26,626 nt of DNA, from positions 1-26,626 of IMG/VR virus record IMGVR_UViG_3300013122_000017. One strand, given 5' to 3'. A program made the position numbers and the translations under genes. Under the pieces are notes generated by a model, which did no database searches, was not told the origin of the DNA, and saw nothing but the letters and a program-made list of their open reading frames with translations. The stretch comes from a virus. Below are positions 13,852-20,710 of this stretch, one piece after another (position 1 is the first letter of the stretch; every line of letters begins with the position of its first letter).

Positions 13852-14039
13852 CTGTAAGGGGCGAGTCCGGATATCCGGCATTGGATTGGCCTGACGACGA
13901 CGACTTGCAGCTTCCTGCTTGCGACAAGTGCGGAAGGCCAGCAGATCCGGAAACATCGGCACGGGTACACGGCGAGGTTATTTGTCGAAGATGCTACGAA
14001 AACATGATAGAAGAAAGGGGAAGGGAAAATGACGCATGA
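13815..14039 (+). CDS. Small zinc-ribbon protein, hypothetical
   Basis: The 74-residue protein starts at ATG 13815 behind ATGGAGA. An acidic N-terminal half (DWPDDDDLQLP) is followed by two knuckles, CDKCGRP and CRRCYEN, about 20 residues apart, typical of one zinc-binding ribbon. The end (MIEERGREND) is charged. It sits in a run of overlapping small early genes and could bind nucleic acid or a host protein; nothing shows which. Confidence 0.6.
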   Translation: MEKWESALDKWIAVRGESGYPALDWPDDDDLQLPACDKCGRPADPETSARVHGEVICRRCYENMIEERGRENDA

Positions 14040-14295
14040 AAACAATCAACTATGGACAAAGACATATAGCGGATTACTGGCGTTAAAAAGCATCACAAGC
14101 GGTCAATGTTACGCAACAATATATACATCGGGGTTTTTTAACAGGGTTGACGTAACAGTATTCAGAACAGCAGAGGATTTAATTGATTACGTTATAGTGA
14201 TGAAAACATTGTATCTTGATAAGGACATTAAAGAGGACGTTGAAGAAATCGAAAGCAAAATAGACAAGGCATTGTTGGAGGTGCTGAATGGATAA
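14029..14295 (+). CDS. Hypothetical early protein
   Basis: The 88-residue protein starts at ATG 14029 behind AGGGGAAGGG. The first half is beta-like (CYATIYTSGFFNRVDVTVFR), and the second half is an acidic helix (LDKDIKEDVEEIESKIDKAL). It overlaps its neighbours on both sides (11 and 8 bases), so it belongs to the same translational run as the annealing protein. No family is recognised. Confidence 0.55.
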   Translation: MTHENNQLWTKTYSGLLALKSITSGQCYATIYTSGFFNRVDVTVFRTAEDLIDYVIVMKTLYLDKDIKEDVEEIESKIDKALLEVLNG

Positions 14296-14878
14296 ACTGC
14301 AAACCATTGACATCAAAGGCAAAGACTACGTTTTGGTAAACGAGCGCATAAGGGCGTTCAGGGAACTGTATCAGGGGTATCGCCTTATATCTGAAATAGT
14401 TAGTCTCGAAAACGGCGTATGTGTCATAAAGGCGACCGTACAGGACGGAAACGGCAACGTTGTTGCGACTGGTCACGCCTATGAAAAAGAAGGCTCAACC
14501 TACATCAACAAAACATCGTATATTGAGAACTGCGAAACATCAGCATGGGGCAGGGCTTTAGGAAACCTTGGTATTGGTATTGACACAAGCATAGCCAGTT
14601 TTGAAGAGGTAGCAAACGCTGTTATTCAGCAAAAACAGCCTACAGAAGAACAAAAACAGGCAACCAAAGAAGCGCAACAGAATTTTAACGATACGTTTCG
14701 TTCAGAATACACCCCTCCGACAAAAGAACAGATTGATAAACAGATCATGGATTTGTGCGCCGATACTGGCACAGAACTTGCGGCCATTTTAAAAACCTAT
14801 AAAGTATCAAGCCTTGACGATATGACAAGGGAAGATTCGCTTAAAGCGTTGGCTATATTGAGGAAAAAAGCAAAATGA
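14288..14878 (+). CDS. Putative single-strand annealing protein (Erf/Rad52-like)
   Basis: ATG 14288 follows GGAGG; the product has 196 residues. The first 120 residues show strands followed by INKTSYIENCETSAWGRALG and NLGIGI. This signature is characteristic of phage ssDNA annealing proteins of the ERF/Rad52-like groups. It is followed by a Gln-rich linker and a C-terminal helical segment (residues about 145-196) that could contact SSB. It precedes NinB-like, HNH-like and SSB genes, the usual recombination module. These proteins promote strand annealing during phage DNA replication and repair. The exact subgroup cannot be told without profile searches. Confidence 0.65.
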   Translation: MDKLQTIDIKGKDYVLVNERIRAFRELYQGYRLISEIVSLENGVCVIKATVQDGNGNVVATGHAYEKEGSTYINKTSYIENCETSAWGRALGNLGIGIDTSIASFEEVANAVIQQKQPTEEQKQATKEAQQNFNDTFRSEYTPPTKEQIDKQIMDLCADTGTELAAILKTYKVSSLDDMTREDSLKALAILRKKAK

Positions 14879-15417
14879 CATTCACCGGAAAGATAGCAGA
14901 AATATTAATACTTTCGGGCGGGAAACAGCGCATATCGTTGGAACTGAACGAGAAAAAAGACGTCCTGCACATGAAAGACGATCTGCTTGATATTGAGATT
15001 AAAAAGCATCGGGAGAAGCGCAGCGACGAAGCGAACCGTTATATGTGGGAATTATGCAAGCAAATATCAGAAGCATTAAGAGGCGAGCATACAAAGCTGG
15101 AGATATACCATCAGGCGTTACGGGCGGTTGGGCAGTTTGAAATAGTACCCATTAAAAACGCTGATGTTGAAAAGTATCAAAAACGATGGGCGGCGCTTGG
15201 CTATGGATGGCTGACCGATATTGTTGGGGCAAGTAAGATTGAGGGCTATACAAATGTAATTCAATACTACGGGTCCAGCTGCTACGATACCCGCGAAATG
15301 TCAATACTGATTGATTTTATAGTAGACCATGCAAAAAATATGGGAATTGAAACAGAATCAGACGAAAATCTAAAATCAATGTGCGAAGCATACAAGTGTA
15401 AAAAATCCGGTCAATGA
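14875..15417 (+). CDS. NinB-like recombination protein
   Basis: The 180-residue protein overlaps the annealing gene as ATGA. It contains HREKRSDEANRYMWELCKQI (a basic-acidic helix with a conserved Ser-x-x-Ala-Asn-x-x-Trp-like motif) and the later YYGSSCYDTREMSILIDFIV. The latter is strongly conserved in a family of Gram-positive phage proteins usually placed near lambda NinB/Orf. Those proteins bind single-stranded DNA and assist recombination. The position between an annealing protein and an HNH-like protein agrees. Assignment is by motif memory. Confidence 0.6.
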   Translation: MTFTGKIAEILILSGGKQRISLELNEKKDVLHMKDDLLDIEIKKHREKRSDEANRYMWELCKQISEALRGEHTKLEIYHQALRAVGQFEIVPIKNADVEKYQKRWAALGYGWLTDIVGASKIEGYTNVIQYYGSSCYDTREMSILIDFIVDHAKNMGIETESDENLKSMCEAYKCKKSGQ

Positions 15418-15429
15418 TGGAGGCGTGGG

Positions 15430-15711
15430 GTGGCAAATAGTATTTTACAAACAGAAAAGGTCTGTTTTATGACAGGCTCAACCGATAGCCTTCATAAACA
15501 CCACGTTTTTGGTGGCTCTAACCGCAAATGGTCTGAAAAATATGGTTTATGGGTTTATCTTCGTGCAGACTGGCACAACATGAGCGATTACGGCGTGCAT
15601 TTTGACAAGGCGTTTGATACGGAACTAAAAGAATTTGCTCAAACGAAATTTGAAGAAGTGCATGGAATAAGGGAAGATTTTATGCAGATATTCGGGAGAA
15701 ACTGGCTTTAA
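15430..15711 (+). CDS. HNH-like phage nuclease-type protein
   Basis: GTG 15430 is the start, seven bases after GGAGG; the product has 93 residues. The motif LHKHHVFGGSNRKWSEKYGL followed by WVYLRADWHNMSDYGVHF matches a small phage HNH-type family. Its histidines (22, 24, 25, 49) and Asn 50 would bind metal. The usual leading CxxC is degraded here to VCFMTG, so a full zinc knuckle is absent. It may be a structure-specific nuclease acting in recombination, or a non-catalytic relative. Confidence 0.65.
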   Translation: MANSILQTEKVCFMTGSTDSLHKHHVFGGSNRKWSEKYGLWVYLRADWHNMSDYGVHFDKAFDTELKEFAQTKFEEVHGIREDFMQIFGRNWL

Positions 15712-15726
15712 AGAAAGGAAATTTAG

Positions 15727-16143
15727 ATGAATAAAGCGATACTTGTTGGAAATTTGACAAAGGACCCCGAACACAGAACAAGCGAAAAAGGCATATCAAT
15801 TACCACCTTTACGGTGGCGGTACAAAGAAGGTTTACACAGGGAGAACAGAAAGCGGATTTTTTAAACATCGTCACATGGCGCGTGCTTGCTGACAACTGC
15901 GTGAAGTACCTGCAAAAAGGCTCAAAGGTTGGTATAGTAGGGCAGATACAAACACGCAACTATGAGGACAAACAGGGCGTTAAAAGGTATGTTACCGAGA
16001 TCATAGCGGACGAAGTGGAATTTTTGTCAAGCAAAGATTTGCATGGTAACGATGTTAATGTTACAAAAGAAAAAACAGCTGATGATTTATTCGGCGACGA
16101 ACTTTCAGAATTTCAGCCTGCAGACGGCGAACTTCCGTTCTAA
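15727..16143 (+). CDS. ssb: Single-stranded DNA-binding protein
   Basis: The protein has 138 residues and an AAAGGAA site before ATG 15727. The OB fold is clear: MNKAILVGNLTKDPEHRTSE, FTVAVQRRF, ADFLNIVTWRVLADNCVKYL and GIVGQIQTRNYEDKQGVKRY. The acidic tail ends DGELPF, the partner-binding tip by which SSB recruits replication and repair proteins. Residues about 108-130 form the usual flexible linker. It protects ssDNA in phage replication. Confidence 0.95.
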   Translation: MNKAILVGNLTKDPEHRTSEKGISITTFTVAVQRRFTQGEQKADFLNIVTWRVLADNCVKYLQKGSKVGIVGQIQTRNYEDKQGVKRYVTEIIADEVEFLSSKDLHGNDVNVTKEKTADDLFGDELSEFQPADGELPF

Positions 16144-16147
16144 ACCG

Positions 16148-16230
16148 CCCATGCTTTAAAAAGCACTTATGTGGGCATGGGGGATAGATATAAGTAGTAG
16201 TAGGGTTACGGGGCCGTAGGTAGCGGCCCC
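16148..16230 (+). other. Two hairpins in the helicase leader
   Basis: CCCATGC (16148-16154) pairs with GCATGGG (16175-16181), and GGGGCCG (16210-16216) pairs with CGGCCCC (16224-16230) around TAGGTAG. The second is enclosed by GGGT (16203-16206) and ACCC (16236-16239). Neither has a T-run. They lie in the 107-base gap before the helicase ribosome site AAAGGAG. Confidence 0.5.
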
Positions 16231-16250
16231 AATATACCCAAAGGAGCGAT

Positions 16251-17654
16251 ATGGAGTACGCAGATTTTTTAAAAACAAAACAAATGGCATTTCACGAAAG
16301 CGGATTTGATTATCCGGTTGAAAAAATAAACGCAAAGTTATTTGACTGGCAAAAGGATATTGTTCATTGGGCTATAAAAAAAGGAAAGGCGGCATTATTT
16401 GAGGATTGCGGGCTTGGCAAAACGCCGCAGCAGCTTGAATATGCAAGGATAGTCCATGAGCGCACAAATAAGGATGTTTTGATTGTTGCACCGCTTGCGG
16501 TTTCACAGCAGACAAAACGCGAGGGACAAAAGTTTTGTATTGATGTTAATATTGCACGGTCTCAAATCGAAGTTAAGCGCGGAATAAACGTAACAAATTA
16601 TGAGATACTAGAGCATTTTGACGCGGCGGCTTTTTCGGGTATTGTGCTTGACGAGAGCAGTATTTTAAAGCACCAAAGCAGTAAGACGCGGCAATATTTA
16701 ACAGACACATGGAAGATGCAATATCAGCTTGCATGTACAGCTACGCCCGCGCCAAATGATTTTATGGAACTTGGTAATCATTCTGATTTTTTCGGCATAA
16801 TGACACAACCCGAAATGCTATCAACGTTTTTTGTACACGATGGCGGCGACACGGCAAAGTGGAGACTAAAGGGCCACGCGGAGGATAAATTTTGGGAGTG
16901 GATTGCGTCGTGGGCATGTGTACTGCAAAACCCATCCGATTTAGGATATGAACAGGACGGTTTTGAATTACCCGAATTGAAAATACATGAGCATATTGTA
17001 AAAGCTGAAAACATGACAGACGGAAACGGGCAGTTTGTGTTTATATCAGATGTAATAAAACAGACACTAAATGACCGCAGGGCGGCGCGAAGAAACAGCA
17101 TAGACGGAAGAACCGACGAGGCCGCCAAAATTGCTTACGAAGCACTACGGGGCGGCAGACAGGTTTTAATATGGTGTGATCTCAATACCGAATCCGAATT
17201 ACTGGCAAAAAAAATTGACGGTTCGGTTGAGGTGCGCGGTTCTGATAGTAGCGACTACAAAACAGAATCAATGCTCGGCTTTTCGTCGGGTGATGTTAAG
17301 TGTTTAATTTCAAAACCGTCCATATGCGGATGGGGTATGAACTGGCAAAATTGCGCGGATATGATTTTTGTTGGTTTATCGGATTCATTTGAAGCATACT
17401 ACCAGGCCGTTCGGCGGTGCTGGCGGTTTGGGCAGAAAAACCCCGTAAATGTTCATATTGTTATAAGCGAAAATGAGGGCGCGGTAAAACAAAACATTGA
17501 GCGCAAACAAAAAGACGCGCAAAGGTTGATGGATGAACTCGTCGAACATACAAAAAAAATATTATACGGCGATATACGAAATACCGTCAGAATAAGCGAA
17601 AGTTACAACGCATTTGAAAAAATTATCTTACCGGAATGGTTAAGGAGTGCATGA
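16251..17654 (+). CDS. SNF2-type DNA helicase/ATPase
   Basis: The 467-residue protein has the superfamily 2 motifs. A Walker A of GLGKT lies at residues 54-58, with LFDWQKDIVHW as the upstream Q-like motif. IVLDESSILK (Asp134-Glu135-Ser-Ser) is the DExx box and CTATPAPNDFMELGN is motif III. The C-terminal motifs include ISKPSICGWGMNWQNC and YYQAVRRCWRFGQKNPVNVH, the motif VI arginine pair. SNF2-like phage helicases of this form commonly replace a hexameric helicase next to a methyltransferase and replication initiator. It would unwind or translocate on phage DNA. The stop overlaps the methyltransferase leader region. Confidence 0.88.
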   Translation: MEYADFLKTKQMAFHESGFDYPVEKINAKLFDWQKDIVHWAIKKGKAALFEDCGLGKTPQQLEYARIVHERTNKDVLIVAPLAVSQQTKREGQKFCIDVNIARSQIEVKRGINVTNYEILEHFDAAAFSGIVLDESSILKHQSSKTRQYLTDTWKMQYQLACTATPAPNDFMELGNHSDFFGIMTQPEMLSTFFVHDGGDTAKWRLKGHAEDKFWEWIASWACVLQNPSDLGYEQDGFELPELKIHEHIVKAENMTDGNGQFVFISDVIKQTLNDRRAARRNSIDGRTDEAAKIAYEALRGGRQVLIWCDLNTESELLAKKIDGSVEVRGSDSSDYKTESMLGFSSGDVKCLISKPSICGWGMNWQNCADMIFVGLSDSFEAYYQAVRRCWRFGQKNPVNVHIVISENEGAVKQNIERKQKDAQRLMDELVEHTKKILYGDIRNTVRISESYNAFEKIILPEWLRSA

Positions 17655-17656
17655 GT

Positions 17657-18529
17657 ATGGTAATAGATCAGGTTATAAAAGACAGATACGCATTGTATCA
17701 CGGGGATTGCATTGAAGTTATGCGGGATATGCCGGACGATTCAATACATTACAGCATATTTTCCCCGCCGTTCGCGTCGCTTTACACTTATTCAAACAGC
17801 GAGCGAGATATGGGAAACTGCCGGACGCATAGCGAATTTTACGATCAGTTTAAATTCATGGTTGCGGAATTGTACAGGGTTATGATGCATGGGCGGTTGC
17901 TGTCGTTTCACTGTATGAATTTACCCACCAGCAAAGAGCGCGACGGGGTTATTGGTATAACGGATTTCAGGGGCATTTTAATTAGTATTTTTCAAGACGC
18001 GGGATTTATCTATCATTCGGAAGTTTGTATATGGAAAGACCCGGTAACGGCCATGCAAAGGACAAAGGCTTTAGGGTTGTTACACAAGCAGATAAAAAAA
18101 GATTCATGCATGAGCAGACAGGGAATACCGGATTTTTTAGTCACCATGCGGAAGCCCGGCGACAACCCCGAGCGCGTAACGCATACAAACGAAAGTTTAC
18201 CGGTTAATTTATGGCAACGGTATGCTTCTCCCGTATGGATGGATATAAACCCGTCAAATACACTTCAAAAAACGAGCGCAAGGGAAGATAAGGACGAACG
18301 GCATATATGCCCGCTTCAATTACAGGTTATCGAAAGGGGCATTGAACTTTGGACAAATCCTAACGACGTTGTTTTTTCTCCGTTTGGCGGCATTGGAAGC
18401 GAGCCGTACACTGCATTAAAGATGGGACGCAGGGCGGTTGCGGTTGAATTAAAAACATCATATTACGCACAGATGGTTGCAAATTGCGCAAACGCGATCG
18501 AGACGGAGCAGATCAGGTTGGAGGTATAA
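17657..18529 (+). CDS. DNA methyltransferase, probable N4-cytosine/N6-adenine beta class
   Basis: Of the ATGs at 17636, 17651 and 17657, the last has nine-base spacing from AAGGAG (17642-17647) and gives 290 residues. The catalytic motif IV is SPPF (residues 36-39, in HYSIFSPPFASL), and the AdoMet-binding motif I is FGGIGS (243-248, in VVFSPFGGIGSEPYTALKMG) towards the C-terminus, the order of the beta class. SPP[WYF] is more typical of m4C enzymes, but N6-adenine activity cannot be excluded. No restriction endonuclease is next to it, so it is probably an orphan enzyme that protects phage DNA from host restriction. Confidence 0.88.
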   Translation: MVIDQVIKDRYALYHGDCIEVMRDMPDDSIHYSIFSPPFASLYTYSNSERDMGNCRTHSEFYDQFKFMVAELYRVMMHGRLLSFHCMNLPTSKERDGVIGITDFRGILISIFQDAGFIYHSEVCIWKDPVTAMQRTKALGLLHKQIKKDSCMSRQGIPDFLVTMRKPGDNPERVTHTNESLPVNLWQRYASPVWMDINPSNTLQKTSAREDKDERHICPLQLQVIERGIELWTNPNDVVFSPFGGIGSEPYTALKMGRRAVAVELKTSYYAQMVANCANAIETEQIRLEV

Positions 18530-18530
18530 A
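18515..18530 (+). repeat. 16-bp direct repeat, left copy
   Basis: AGGTTGGAGGTATAAA spans the end of the methyltransferase gene and is repeated exactly at 18686-18701. Both copies encode the ending Arg-Leu-Glu-Val-stop. Confidence 0.8.
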
Positions 18531-18571
18531 GTGCAGTTGTTGTAAAAGGAATTTAAACATGAATGATAATT

Positions 18572-18700
18572 ATGAGCCTTGACGTTCACGCTCTTATTGC
18601 AAACGAAACTAACACAAACGACACGAACCCTTTAAAAATATCGTGCTATTCGTTAAAAACAAAGAAAAACGCGAACGACATAAAGAGGTTGGAGGTATAA
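18572..18700 (+). CDS. Possible 42-residue protein, hypothetical
   Basis: The frame encodes MSLDVHALIANETNTNDTNP followed by a basic tail ending RLEV. It has no good ribosome site of its own. AAGGA at 18546-18550 lies before a seven-codon frame at 18559-18582 (MNDNYEP) that overlaps this start, so expression would need coupling. The segment is flanked by exact 16-bp repeats, which suggests insertion or duplication. Tentative. Confidence 0.4.
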   Translation: MSLDVHALIANETNTNDTNPLKISCYSLKTKKNANDIKRLEV

Positions 18701-18701
18701 A
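18686..18701 (+). repeat. 16-bp direct repeat, right copy
   Basis: Exact copy of 18515-18530. It carries the GGAGGT ribosome site for the replication initiator gene at 18704, so the repeat spreads a ready-made translation signal. Confidence 0.8.
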
Positions 18702-18703
18702 CA

Positions 18704-19459
18704 ATGCCGAATAGAATCATAAAGGAAACAATTTGCAGAAGTGACACGATAGATCAATTAAGCTGGTTTGAAGAAGTGCTTTTTTACAGGCTTATGGTTA
18801 ATTGTGACGACTACGGCAGATTTGATGCACGTCCTGCGATTATAAAAGGAAGTTTATTTCCTCTTAAAAATGTATCCGAAAAGCACATAATAACGGCATT
18901 AAATAAGTTTTCAGATATAGGGCTAGTGGTTTTATACGAACATAATGAAAGGCAATATATACAATGTGCAACTTGGAACAACCACCAACAGATACGATCA
19001 AAAAAAAGCAAATATCCAGAACCTGAAAACATATGCAATCAAATGATATCAGATGATATCAAATGTCCCCGTAATCCAATCCAATCCAATCCGAATACGG
19101 AATCCAATCCGAATGCGCTAAATGCGCGGTTTGATTCTTTCTGGAAATCATACCCCAGAAAAACAGGTAAGGGCGAGGCTCGAAGGTCATTTGAAAAGTT
19201 AAAGGTTGGCGAACCGCTTCTTGCGGACATTCTCAAAGCAATAGAACGGCAGAAAGCAAGTGATCAATGGAAACGTGACGGGGGGAGATATATTCCAAAT
19301 CCTTCAACCTGGCTAAATCAGGGCAGATGGGAAGATGAACTACCAAAACAAAAGACGGGCGATTTTGAGCAACGGGAATACAGCGCAGAACATTTTGAGA
19401 AAGACAGGTTGGAATCAGACGAGATATTAAACGGGTTTTATGAGGAGAATACAACATGA
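18704..19459 (+). CDS. Replication initiator / replisome organiser-like protein
   Basis: ATG 18704 follows TTGGAGGTATAAACA; the product has 251 residues. Residues about 1-110 form a winged-helix type N-terminal domain (FYRLMVNCDDYGRFDARPAI). A low-complexity linker follows (NPIQSNPNTESNPNALN). Residues about 140-215 carry FWKSYPRKTGKGEARRSFEK and RYIPNPSTWLNQGRWEDE, a segment that recurs in DnaD/replisome-organiser proteins of Gram-positive phages. It probably binds the phage origin and recruits helicase or loader. The Asn/Pro linker region is A/T-rich and repetitive (several AATCCAATCC units at 19073-19110), a possible origin site, as many phages place the origin inside the initiator gene. 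Confidence 0.72.
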   Translation: MPNRIIKETICRSDTIDQLSWFEEVLFYRLMVNCDDYGRFDARPAIIKGSLFPLKNVSEKHIITALNKFSDIGLVVLYEHNERQYIQCATWNNHQQIRSKKSKYPEPENICNQMISDDIKCPRNPIQSNPNTESNPNALNARFDSFWKSYPRKTGKGEARRSFEKLKVGEPLLADILKAIERQKASDQWKRDGGRYIPNPSTWLNQGRWEDELPKQKTGDFEQREYSAEHFEKDRLESDEILNGFYEENTT

Positions 19460-19812
19460 AGTTTACAATACCCATACCGCCCCGAACTAAAAAGAACAGC
19501 CAGCAGATCACGAAGAACGGAATCATTCAATCCGCAGCATATAGGCAATACGAAAAAGACTGCGCCTGGTTTATGCCAAAGTGTGAACCGATAGGGTACA
19601 AGATAAACCTGAAAGCCGTGTTCTACATCGACGCAGACAGAAAAAGTGATTTAGTGGGGTATATTCAAGCAATACAAGACATTCTAGTAAAATACGGGGT
19701 GCTGGAGGACGACAACAGGCGAATAGTGCATACGGTTGATGGGAGTTGCGTTGAGGTGGACCGGGAGAACCCAAGAACCGAAATCGAAATAACGGATAAA
19801 TTTGATTGGTAG
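19456..19812 (+). CDS. rusA: RusA-type Holliday junction resolvase
   Basis: The protein has 118 residues and overlaps the initiator gene as ATGA. RusA features are clear: MKFTIPIPPRTKKNSQQI at the start, FYIDADRKSDLVGYIQAIQD, YGVLEDDNRRIVH and a closing PRTEIEI strand. It resolves branched DNA made by recombination and replication. Asp 65 and Asp 85/86 are present. The residue expected at the second catalytic position (Asp in the RusA motif Asp-Leu-Asp-Asn) is Val 67, and the Asn is Gly 68. I recall similar DLV forms in Gram-positive phages, so this may be a subfamily trait rather than a dead enzyme. Confidence 0.88.
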   Translation: MKFTIPIPPRTKKNSQQITKNGIIQSAAYRQYEKDCAWFMPKCEPIGYKINLKAVFYIDADRKSDLVGYIQAIQDILVKYGVLEDDNRRIVHTVDGSCVEVDRENPRTEIEITDKFDW

Positions 19813-19915
19813 GAGGTAAAGAAAGATGGATGAATTAAAGCAACAAGGCACACATTCAACAAAACATGGTTTTTAGACCGCGCATCCGCAGAGGCCGTGA
19901 GAAAGGAGCGGGAAG
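19813..19915 (+). pseudogene. Collapsed remnant of a duplicated gene cassette
   Basis: Bases 19813-19842 are identical to 20192-20221 (ribosome site and first codons of the Lar-like gene). Bases 19871-19920 match 20646-20695 at 44 of 50 positions (end of the coiled-coil gene and ribosome site of the repeat gene). The frame from ATG 19826 stops after 16 codons. The segment is what remains of a second copy of the neighbouring two-gene cassette after internal deletion. Its right end now supplies the ribosome site for the gene at 19916. Confidence 0.7.
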
Positions 19916-20191
19916 ATGAATAACGTCACTATAACAAGAATACCAATTCCGTCTGAAATTTTAAAAGGTGAATGGTACGGGATTGTCTATGCAATAGACA
20001 CCGAAAGCGAATCATTTGAAGCGCATAACGCGGAAGTAGAGGACGTAATAGAAAAACTAAAAGAGGATTACGACAATAATGATCACTATACAGTATCACT
20101 TCGAGAGGTAAAACGACAACTGGTATATTCTGATGAATGTATACAACGATACTGTACGTTGGTGCAATTTAGGGTTAGGGACTCATATTAA
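19916..20191 (+). CDS. Hypothetical early protein
   Basis: The 91-residue protein starts at ATG 19916 behind the duplicated AAAGGAGCGGGA leader. It alternates strands and acidic helices (HNAEVEDVIEKLKEDYDNND, then YTVSLREVKRQLVY) with no Cys motif or membrane segment. No family is recognised. It lies between the cassette remnant and the intact Lar-like cassette. Confidence 0.6.
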   Translation: MNNVTITRIPIPSEILKGEWYGIVYAIDTESESFEAHNAEVEDVIEKLKEDYDNNDHYTVSLREVKRQLVYSDECIQRYCTLVQFRVRDSY

Positions 20192-20204
20192 GAGGTAAAG
20201 AAAG

Positions 20205-20453
20205 ATGGATGAATTAAAGCATTGCCCGTTTTGCGGAGGAGAAGCAAAGTTATACGAAACCGATCACGGCAGCATAACAAGCGCAATGATTGAGTGTAAA
20301 GGATGTCGTGCAACGATTTGTGATATATGTAGATTTAAGGATTATTGCGATAAAAAAATAGTTCTGCAAGCAAATTATGAAAAATCAGAACATAACATTA
20401 ACGCCTGTCAGTATTGGATGCCACTACCGCAACCGCCGAAAGGAGAAAAGTAA
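20205..20453 (+). CDS. Lar-like zinc-ribbon protein (possible restriction alleviation)
   Basis: The 82-residue protein begins MDELKHCPFCGGEAKLYETD, the standard opening of the Lar (restriction alleviation) zinc-ribbon family. A second CxxC (CKGC) and further CDIC/CRFKDYC cysteines follow, and the end NACQYWMPLP replaces the usual Asn-Ala-Trp-Asn-x-Arg closure. Lar of Rac prophage reduces type I restriction; most phage relatives are untested. The start region is the parent of the fragment at 19826. The stop overlaps the next start as TAATG. Confidence 0.65.
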   Translation: MDELKHCPFCGGEAKLYETDHGSITSAMIECKGCRATICDICRFKDYCDKKIVLQANYEKSEHNINACQYWMPLPQPPKGEK

Positions 20454-20710
20454 TGACAGACCAAATATCGCAGTTCCTACAACAGCTTGATGATTGTAAC
20501 GCAGAAATTGCAATACTTAAAGAACAAAACGCCTCTCTTCTTGCCGAACTTGAACGGTATAGGAAATCGGAGAGAGAAATACGGGTTTATGTTAAATACA
20601 ATAGCAAAGATTCTACTTGGTTTATAAACGAACATATACTTTGGATTTTAGACCGCGCCTCCGCAGAGGTCGCAAGAAAGGAGCATGAAGATGAAAATAG
20701 TAACGATTGA
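20453..20710 (+). CDS. Coiled-coil small protein, hypothetical
   Basis: ATG 20453 lies in a TAATG overlap behind AAAGGAG, giving 85 residues. Residues 1-45 are a heptad-like coiled coil (FLQQLDDCNAEIAILKEQNA, then SLLAELERYRKSE). The second half has IRVYVKYNSKDSTWFIN and a charged end. Its last 20 codons contain the duplicated leader that also precedes 19916. Function unknown. Confidence 0.6.
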   Translation: MTDQISQFLQQLDDCNAEIAILKEQNASLLAELERYRKSEREIRVYVKYNSKDSTWFINEHILWILDRASAEVARKEHEDENSND

